Source: Candidatus Nitrosotenuis cloacae
GTDB lineage: Archaea > Thermoproteota > Nitrososphaeria > Nitrososphaerales > Nitrosopumilaceae
NCBI RefSeq assembly: GCF_000955905.1
Contig: NZ_CP011097.1
Location: 1,080,582-1,144,581, forward strand
Reading direction: 5' to 3'
Length of the DNA stretch: 64,000 nucleotides
Under the pieces are notes generated by a model that was not told where the DNA came from, did not search any database, and was given only the letters and a program-made list of their open reading frames with translations. Below, piece by piece: positions 58,809-64,000 of the stretch. The translations under genes were made by a program, and so were the position numbers. The stretch's first letter is position 1. Each line of letters starts with the position of its first letter.

Positions 58809-59414
58809 TCACTTTAGTTTTTCAAGAATTGATAGGCCGACCAAGTTGTTCATTGTGATTCCTTTTCTGCAAACGTTTCTTCTTGTCTGCTCGCAATACT
58901 TGTTTACACTTTGATGGCTTTTTTGGCTGGACACTTCCAATACCACGATGTGATCCTTGTATGGAAATGTGAATTTTGATGGCTCACTTGAATAGGACAG
59001 AATGTTGCCAGTGCTTGCCTTGCGAACATGATCGTTTTTTGATACCACCATGGCAAGATCGGAAATGTCCTCATCGGATTTTGAATACTCCATGTAATAT
59101 ACAGAGACAAAGTTCATCGTGCCATCCACGTCGCGCTCAAAAAGCTCGCTGTTTGTGTTAAAGACAAACGAGGTCTTGGGCTGTTGGTATTTTTCAATGT
59201 CTTTGGTTATTTTGGAGTCATCGTTGAATTTTGCCAATAGGTAATGATTTGCATGTGCGGGAAAATACGGCTTGCTGTCCTCAGAAAATGTGGCAGTCAC
59301 AAAATACATGCTTTCTATGTTTTTTGATTCTTGCCAAGACTCTTTGATCTCAATTGACTTGTGGTCATGCATGTATGGAACGCATGCATATCCATCCAGG
59401 ATGGTTTCTGACAC
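58809..59414 (-). CDS. Uncharacterised cytoplasmic protein
   Basis: A 201-residue protein of alternating strands and helices (NIESMYFVTATFSEDSKPYF, MNFVSVYYMEYSKSDEDISD, KDHIVVLEVSSQKSHQSVNK), rich in Ser, Lys and Asp, with no membrane segment and no motif I recognise. Composition and length are those of a real gene. It stands alone between aIF5A and tRNA-Tyr. Confidence 0.6.
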   Translation of the reverse strand: MSETILDGYACVPYMHDHKSIEIKESWQESKNIESMYFVTATFSEDSKPYFPAHANHYLLAKFNDDSKITKDIEKYQQPKTSFVFNTNSELFERDVDGTMNFVSVYYMEYSKSDEDISDLAMVVSKNDHVRKASTGNILSYSSEPSKFTFPYKDHIVVLEVSSQKSHQSVNKYCEQTRRNVCRKGITMNNLVGLSILEKLK

Positions 59415-59544
59415 TGCAAAAAATGCGTCTGAGAGATTATTTAACGCTTTTTTGATCTCTAAAAATTTGGAATCAAGTTTTGCAAGAATTTTCTGATTTC
59501 CTTATCAATACCTATTTAATAGAAGCACATGCGAAATTTTTTGT

Positions 59545-59664
59545 CCCAGCCTAGCTCAGCCTGGTAGAGCTTCCGGCTGTAGTGGTTGGCCATCGGCTAA
59601 CTGTAATCAGCCTACTAGGCGCACAGATACCGGAGTGTCGAAGGTTCAATTCCTTCGGCTGGGA
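59545..59664 (+). tRNA. tRNA-Tyr (anticodon GTA) with intron
   Basis: Acceptor CCCAGCC pairs with GGCTGGG, discriminator A: the C1-G72 pair is the archaeal Tyr identity element. D stem GCTC/GAGC; T-arm GAAGG-TTCAATT-CCTTC. Exons join as anticodon stem TCCGG/CCGGA with loop CTGTAGA, anticodon GTA. A 46-nt intron interrupts at the canonical position 37/38. TATA-like CTATTTAATA at about 59511-59520. Confidence 0.93.
59583..59628 (+). other. tRNA-Tyr intron (bulge-helix-bulge type)
   Basis: CTGT (exon positions 32-35) pairs with ACAG at the intron end to form the 4-bp helix, flanked by 3-nt bulges AGT and ATA. Cutting after the second base of each bulge removes exactly 46 nt and leaves a normal anticodon loop. 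The splice site fits the archaeal tRNA-splicing endonuclease rule. Confidence 0.85.
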
Positions 59665-59729
59665 CTACACTCCTTTGTCAAAACCAGTCTACAAAATATT
59701 CAAAAGCCACTTGTTTTCCACGTATTGTG

Positions 59730-60230
59730 ATGAGTGGGGAAGCATGGTCGAACTTGGACAAAGTAGACCAAAAAATTATTGAGATACTGAACACCAATGC
59801 TCGCACTCCCTCAAAAGACATTGCCGTAGAATTAAGAAAGTCAGGCCACGACGTCTCAGATAGGACAATTCGAAAAAGAATCGAACGACTGGAAAAATCA
59901 GGAATCATCAAAGGCTACAAAGCAGTACTATCCGATGTTGCAGAATCCAATGAGCATGAGGCAGTATTCCTAAAATTCAAGGCAACAAAGTCACTAGAAA
60001 CCCTAAAAGAGTCGGTCCGTGAACATGTGGCTTCTTTACCATATTATTTGATGATTGCAAACATGGACAGTGAATGGAATATGCTAGCCATTCTAAAAGT
60101 AGAGCGAGGCCTCAAAAACCCATCATCTAAAATCATAGAGCGATTTTCAGAGGACATAATTGATTACAGAATCACAAAGATTGATTTCAAAAATGTGAAT
60201 ATCGTAAATATGGCACTTTTACTTCTTTGA
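59730..60230 (+). CDS. Lrp/AsnC family transcription regulator
   Basis: A 166-residue regulator. N-terminal HTH: LDKVDQKIIEILNTNARTPSKDIAVEL then VSDRTIRKRIERLEKSGIIKGYKAVLS, the standard Lrp pattern; C-terminal alpha/beta ligand domain (HEAVFLKFKATKSLETLKESV, VASLPYYLMIANMDSEWNML). ATG 59730 or the GTG one codon earlier may be the start. It overlaps the convergent response-regulator gene by 12 bp. Targets are unknown; amino acid-responsive in most relatives. Confidence 0.88.
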   Translation: MSGEAWSNLDKVDQKIIEILNTNARTPSKDIAVELRKSGHDVSDRTIRKRIERLEKSGIIKGYKAVLSDVAESNEHEAVFLKFKATKSLETLKESVREHVASLPYYLMIANMDSEWNMLAILKVERGLKNPSSKIIERFSEDIIDYRITKIDFKNVNIVNMALLLL

Positions 60231-60971
60231 CAAAGAAAATTCAGATTCTGCAGTAGCTAGCGCATCTTTGATCTCTTTTATGGTAAATGGCTTTTGAATA
60301 AAGGCCAAAACGCCTGAGCTAATAGTGTCCTTAACGCGCTTTGTTGTCTTTTCATCTGCGGTAATTAGGATGATTTGGGCATCTGGCTTTTCTGATAGTA
60401 TCTTGTTTGCAATGATATCGCCGTTTGTGTCAGGCAGACTCATATCAAGCAGGATGATCGGATTTGACTTGAGCATCTTTTTGCATCCTGCCAGTCCATC
60501 ATTTCCGGTATAATACGAGTGGATGTTTGTGTGGCCCAAATTATTCAGATAGCCCTCAATCTTTAGGACGATTGCCTTGGAGTCATCAACTATTATGATT
60601 GGCCTCGTTTCCGATACGGTTTCTTCTAATGAGTGCTCTTTTGATTTCTCAAATGCATCCTTTGCGTTGTCATATTTTCCCGCCTTGAGAAAACATTTTG
60701 CTGCGCACAAAAACGCCGACTTGGCTGCATAGTTTTTCTCTTTTTTTGCATGCGCAAAGAAAAGCTTGCCGGCCTCTATTGCTTCATTTGATGAATCTTT
60801 GTTTTGTCGGTTTTTGCATTCGGATGCCAGAATCAAAGACAACGCCGCCTTGACGGGGTCAGACTTTTTTATGGAATCGGCAATGCTGGTTAGCATGTTG
60901 TATGCTGCCATGTTCTGATTGTTTCTAAGATGCATTAGTGCCAAATCAAAGTCAGGCTTTTTTGTTGCCAT
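60219..60971 (-). CDS. Response regulator with N-terminal TPR-like helices
   Basis: A 250-residue protein. Residues 1-115 are helical repeats (YNMLTSIADSIKKSDPVKAA, AFLCAAKCFLKAGKYDNAKD), a TPR/SNAP-like array. Residues 123-245 are a receiver domain: acid pair Asp129-Asp130 (IIIVDDSKAI), phospho-acceptor Asp176 (ILLDMSLPD), Thr in ILITAD and Lys in FIQKPF, all intact, so it should be phosphorylatable. The order (helices first, receiver last) is unusual; no DNA-binding output. No histidine kinase in the window. Confidence 0.85.
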   Translation of the reverse strand: MATKKPDFDLALMHLRNNQNMAAYNMLTSIADSIKKSDPVKAALSLILASECKNRQNKDSSNEAIEAGKLFFAHAKKEKNYAAKSAFLCAAKCFLKAGKYDNAKDAFEKSKEHSLEETVSETRPIIIVDDSKAIVLKIEGYLNNLGHTNIHSYYTGNDGLAGCKKMLKSNPIILLDMSLPDTNGDIIANKILSEKPDAQIILITADEKTTKRVKDTISSGVLAFIQKPFTIKEIKDALATAESEFSLSKK

Positions 60972-61028
60972 GAGGAATTCTTGGTGGAATTATTCTAATA
61001 TACTAGGTGTTGAAGCAAAAAAACACAT

Positions 61029-62015
61029 TCAGACAAAAAGTTTGATCAACCACATGGCAGCATATGCCATGCCAGCGCTTGCCGGAATTGTGATTATCCA
61101 AGCCCAGACAATTCTTTTTCCTATTCCCCACCTAACTGCAGTGAGTCTTCTAACAGAGCCTGCACCCATTATAGAGCCAGAGATTCCATGTGTGGTGCTA
61201 GCAGGAATTCCTGCATGCGCCAAAACTGCCAGAATTGTTGCACCTCCAGTCTCTGCGGCAAATCCTTGGTATGGCTTTAGTTGGGTGATTTTTACTGCCA
61301 TTGTTTTTACTATTCTCCATCCTCCAAAGAAGGTTCCAAGTCCTATTGCAGCTGCTGCCATCACTATGACATAGAATGGAACCTCAAAGCTTGATGTTAT
61401 TCCCTCGGTAAGTAAGATCAATGCAATTATTCCCATTGTCTTTTGTCCATCGTTTGCCCCATGAGTCAGTGAGAAATACGTAGAGGATACCAGTTGTAGT
61501 CTTCCAAACACAGAGTTGACTTTGCCAGGCTTTCTTTTTGCAAATGCTGTAATTATTATGGTTGCAATGCCGAATGCAACAATAAACCCAACCACTGGCG
61601 AGACCACTATGCCAATTGCGACCTTTTGCAGCCCATCAAATAGGATGGCATGTGTGCCAACCCCCGCAATTCCCGCACCAATTATTCCGCCAATCAAAGC
61701 ATGACTGCTAGATGAGGGAAATCCCCATAGCCAGGTGATTAGATTCCAGATGATTGCGCCAACCAGTGCACCAATCACGATATGGATTGTGACAAAGTCA
61801 GGATTTATGATGCCCTTGCCAACTGTGGTTGCCACTGCGACTCCAAACAAAAACGGCCCAATAAAATTTGCAGCGGCTGCAAGACTTACTGCCTGGAGTG
61901 GTTTTAGGATTCTGGTTCCAACTACGGTTGCAATAGAGTTTGCCGCATCATGGAAACCATTGATAAAATCAAAAAATAGTGCTGCCAGTATTGCGGCTAT
62001 TGCAAGCTCGTACAT
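61029..62015 (-). CDS. Inorganic phosphate transporter, PiT family
   Basis: A 328-residue membrane protein with about ten helices and the two PiT repeats: FDFINGFHDAANSIATVVGTRIL and FSLTHGANDGQKTMGIIALIL, plus GFPSSSSHALIGGIIGAG and GIPASTTHGISGSIMGAG, the inverted-repeat signature. Uses an ion gradient (H+ or Na+) to take up phosphate. It starts one base after the stop of the DUF47 gene, the usual partner. Confidence 0.95.
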   Translation of the reverse strand: MYELAIAAILAALFFDFINGFHDAANSIATVVGTRILKPLQAVSLAAAANFIGPFLFGVAVATTVGKGIINPDFVTIHIVIGALVGAIIWNLITWLWGFPSSSSHALIGGIIGAGIAGVGTHAILFDGLQKVAIGIVVSPVVGFIVAFGIATIIITAFAKRKPGKVNSVFGRLQLVSSTYFSLTHGANDGQKTMGIIALILLTEGITSSFEVPFYVIVMAAAAIGLGTFFGGWRIVKTMAVKITQLKPYQGFAAETGGATILAVLAHAGIPASTTHGISGSIMGAGSVRRLTAVRWGIGKRIVWAWIITIPASAGMAYAAMWLIKLFV

Positions 62016-62016
62016 A

Positions 62017-62649
62017 TCACGTATATTTTAGAACAATGTCTTCAATTACATCTGCAACATCAAGACACCTATCTGATGCTGATTCTATTGCCTCATAGAT
62101 GTCCTTTAGTTTTATTATGGTGATTGCATCGTTTTTCTCAAACAATTCTCCAACTGCTGTTCTGTACAGATCATCGATGTTGTGCTCAATGTCGCTAATT
62201 TTTCTGCAATGATCAATTAGTGATTTATCCACCTTGACTGTTTTGAGTCTAGAGATCAACAGCTCGACTTCCTTAATTGCATTTAGCAGCTCTTTTGCTA
62301 TATCTAGCATGTATGGTGGGGTAGATGTCACATGATAGCTCTTGATCCTGCCTGCAATTCCTTCGATATAGTCAATCACATCATCTGTCTTTGATGCGAT
62401 TCTTTGAATGTCCTCTCTGTCCAAAGGAGTAATGAATGTCTTGTTTAACTCTGCAAAAATAGAACGGGTAAGCTCGTCTGCTTCGCGCTCTAGTTTTTTT
62501 ATCTCTTCTTGGTAATGCGAGGACTTGTCCATGTTTGCCAGCAGATTTACCAGCTGCTCGGCAGTCTCTTTTGCTTTGATTGCTAAATTATCTAGAATTG
62601 TGAGAATTTCCTTTTCATTTGATTTTACCCATGATAGCCATTGACCCAT
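62017..62649 (-). CDS. DUF47 / PhoU-like phosphate transport regulator
   Basis: A 210-residue all-helical protein of the DUF47 (TIGR00153) family: EIKKLEREADELTRSIFAEL and FITPLDREDIQRIASKTDDVIDYIEGIA are family signatures with the acidic metal-binding positions; KDIYEAIESASDRCLDVADVIEDIVLKY closes it. Proteins of this family pair with PiT transporters and probably gate them. First gene of the two-gene phosphate operon. Confidence 0.92.
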   Translation of the reverse strand: MGQWLSWVKSNEKEILTILDNLAIKAKETAEQLVNLLANMDKSSHYQEEIKKLEREADELTRSIFAELNKTFITPLDREDIQRIASKTDDVIDYIEGIAGRIKSYHVTSTPPYMLDIAKELLNAIKEVELLISRLKTVKVDKSLIDHCRKISDIEHNIDDLYRTAVGELFEKNDAITIIKLKDIYEAIESASDRCLDVADVIEDIVLKYT

Positions 62650-62775
62650 GTTTGGACTCGAGATTATGGTGATTAAAGTGTGTTCTACATGTTCTATAGT
62701 CTGCTATATAGATGAAGATCGCACTTACGATCAGCAACAAAATAGTTTTTTTATCATGCAAAAAACCAAAAAGCC

Positions 62776-63114
62776 ATGAAACGTATCGAGGCGATCATAC
62801 CATCAAATCGTCTCAACCTAATAGTTGCGGCAATCGAGGAGATGGGTGTTAGTGGAATCACCACAATAGAATCAAAGGGTAGAGGAAAGGCAGCCCGTCC
62901 TTCACTTAGGAGCTCACGCGGGACCAGCACCCAGATTGCAGAATACAACAGTTTGATTACCATAATCACAATAGTTGAGGATTCTCGAGTTGATCAGATC
63001 ATTGGTACAATCTTGAATGTGGCAAGCACTGGCTCTAGTGGGGATGGAAAAATATTCATCTCATCAGTTGATGATATAATAGATATCCAAACCAAGAAAA
63101 AAGACATCGTCTAG
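62776..63114 (+). CDS. P-II family nitrogen regulatory protein
   Basis: A 112-residue P-II protein: KRIEAIIPSNRLNLIVAAIEE, the T-loop region (GRGKAARPSLRSSRGTSTQIAEYN) and the ATP-binding block GSSGDGKIFISSVDDIIDIQTKKKD. It senses ATP/ADP and 2-oxoglutarate and controls nitrogen uptake or assimilation; no amt lies beside it. The TATA-like GTTTTTTTATC is about 25-30 nt upstream. The stop shares CTAG with the convergent P-II-like gene. Confidence 0.92.
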   Translation: MKRIEAIIPSNRLNLIVAAIEEMGVSGITTIESKGRGKAARPSLRSSRGTSTQIAEYNSLITIITIVEDSRVDQIIGTILNVASTGSSGDGKIFISSVDDIIDIQTKKKDIV

Positions 63115-63665
63115 AATTTTATTGGATTTAGATCGTAGACTGATTTTTTTGTTTTCTGCTGTAATGTCGGCAGATATTCTAGAATGCAGAAATTAACAAA
63201 GTCGCTAAATGACTTTATTTTGTAGTTTTCTTGGAGCGATTGTTTGTTTTGCTCATAGAACTCTTCGACCTTTGTGAGTGTGAATTTTTGCAGTGGTACC
63301 AGCCTGCTTCGTCTTGTTTGAGGGATGGTGGGCTCTAGTTCTTTTTGTCCTTCCAGTGTTTGCATGTCTACAATTTCTGTCATCTCGGAGACAAAGATCT
63401 TGCCGCCATCTGATGGCTTGATCCCAGAAGATTGGGAGATTATTCGAATTACCTTGTTTGCATCCACATCTGGGACGACAAGCTCGACTTTAATTAACGG
63501 GATGCTCTTTAGGTTGGTACTTCCAATCTTTGAGCCTTTTTGGCTATCAAATATGTCATTGTTGGAGATTTCGTGCTTTGCTATCAGAAATGTGCCTACC
63601 TTGGAGAGTTTGTCTTTTAGTGTGACAAAGTTTTGCGAGCGGATTATTGCCTCGATTTTCTTCAT
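63111..63665 (-). CDS. P-II-like protein with an extra C-terminal domain
   Basis: Residues 1-105 follow the P-II plan: KKIEAIIRSQNFVTLKDKLSK, a shortened T-loop (ISNNDIFDSQKGSKIGSTNL), VELVVPDVDANKVIRIIS, and IKPSDGGKIFVSEMTEIVDMQT. Residues 110-184 are additional: a basic patch (QTRRSRLVPLQKF) and a helical part (LTKVEEFYEQNKQSLQENY, FSDFVNFCILEYLPTLQQKT). The extension is not a known P-II output domain to me and could bind a partner or RNA/DNA. It lies tail to tail with the ordinary P-II gene. Confidence 0.75.
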   Translation of the reverse strand: MKKIEAIIRSQNFVTLKDKLSKVGTFLIAKHEISNNDIFDSQKGSKIGSTNLKSIPLIKVELVVPDVDANKVIRIISQSSGIKPSDGGKIFVSEMTEIVDMQTLEGQKELEPTIPQTRRSRLVPLQKFTLTKVEEFYEQNKQSLQENYKIKSFSDFVNFCILEYLPTLQQKTKKSVYDLNPIKF

Positions 63666-63667
63666 TT

Positions 63668-64000
63668 CTACGGATTGATTATTGCGCGTCCCAGAATTTT
63701 GCGTGACTTGAGGTCCTCTAGTGCAGTGTTTGCATCAGATAGTGAGTATCGTTTTGATACGATGGGATTAATCACGCCTCTTTTTGCCAAATTCAAAAGC
63801 TCAATCATGTCGTTATAGTTGCCAGTGTATGCGCCCTGTATCGTTATTGCCTTTAGTGGAATTGATACCAATGACAAATCAATAGAGCCTCCAAACAGAC
63901 CCACCAGTGTCATTATTCCTCGCTTGCGAATCACTGCAAGGCCCATCTTTACCGTTGGTGGTGCATTTACAAAGTCAATTACACAGTCTGCACCCTTGCC
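63668..64000 (-). CDS. Zinc-type alcohol dehydrogenase (C-terminal 110 residues)
   Basis: C-terminal part of a medium-chain dehydrogenase entering from the right edge: GKGADCVIDFVNAPPTVKMG, then KRGIMTLVGLFGGSIDLSLVSIPLKAITIQGAYTGNYNDMIELLNLA and the family end YSLSDANTALEDLKSRKILGRAIINP. The catalytic zinc site is outside the window, so substrate cannot be judged. Only 2 bp separate it from the P-II-like gene downstream on the same strand, so they probably form an operon. Confidence 0.88.
   Translation of the reverse strand, partial: GKGADCVIDFVNAPPTVKMGLAVIRKRGIMTLVGLFGGSIDLSLVSIPLKAITIQGAYTGNYNDMIELLNLAKRGVINPIVSKRYSLSDANTALEDLKSRKILGRAIINP

Overview
The window is chromosomal DNA of an ammonia-oxidising-type archaeon (Nitrososphaeria/Thaumarchaeota, probably order Nitrosopumilales). 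Archaeal markers are TBP, SRP54, aIF5A, S24e, S27ae, Pus10, class I lysyl-tRNA synthetase, an archaeal shikimate route (ADH synthase, DHQ synthase II, GHMP shikimate kinase), ThiD-ThiN, CofG/CofH and a tRNA-Tyr with an intron. Most genes lie about 25 nt behind a TATA-like box with the start codon at the expected transcription start, so leaderless mRNAs seem to dominate; TTG and GTG starts are common. GC content looks near 40 percent by eye, which would fit a Nitrosotenuis-like genome better than a marine Nitrosopumilus, but no amo gene is present to test this.

Layout. 1-7.9 kb: a secreted lamin-tail protein, tRNA-Pro, methionine aminopeptidase, a DUF1512 protein, TBP, a tRNA-binding OB protein, a SRPBCC/glycosyltransferase pair and an HtrA protease. 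7.9-19 kb: F420 deazaflavin genes cofG-cofH, a PmbA-like protein, a winged-helix regulator with its own palindrome, PAC2, PurM, a cation antiporter, Elp3 and LysRS. 19-24.4 kb: coiled-coil, AN1 and 3D-domain proteins, three very small genes, and two DM13 proteins with two paralogous membrane proteins. 24.5-30.6 kb is the accessory part: a frameshifted DUF72 gene, a J-domain protein with HSD instead of HPD, a radical SAM enzyme, a TRAM protein with a real Shine-Dalgarno, and an AT-rich segment with a KAP NTPase beside tRNA-Arg. 30.7-34.5 kb: aquaporin, 1-Cys peroxiredoxin, and twin proline-rich proteins that share a perfect 391-bp repeat. 34.5-37 kb: UbiD and MqnC (menaquinone).

37.2-46.3 kb is a compact run of ten genes leading from ADH synthase to chorismate and on to prephenate, with a chorismate mutase-aminotransferase fusion, TyrA and a terminal Nudix gene. 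46.3-49 kb: divergent thiC and thiDN. 49-54.3 kb: a sugar nucleotidyltransferase with a GNA1-like acetyltransferase, GalT, archaeal phosphoglycerate mutase, DUF309, and S24e-S27ae. 54.3-60.2 kb: an HEFLH protein, Pus10, SRP54, Dph6, aIF5A, tRNA-Tyr and an Lrp regulator. 61-64 kb: DUF47-PiT phosphate uptake, a P-II protein and a convergent P-II-like protein with an extra C-terminal domain, and the end of a zinc-type alcohol dehydrogenase.

Most of the window is housekeeping metabolism and translation. The least explained pieces are the twin proline-rich repeat proteins, the DM13/membrane-protein cluster, the KAP island and the extended P-II-like protein. No CRISPR array, rRNA, transposase or integrase was seen.
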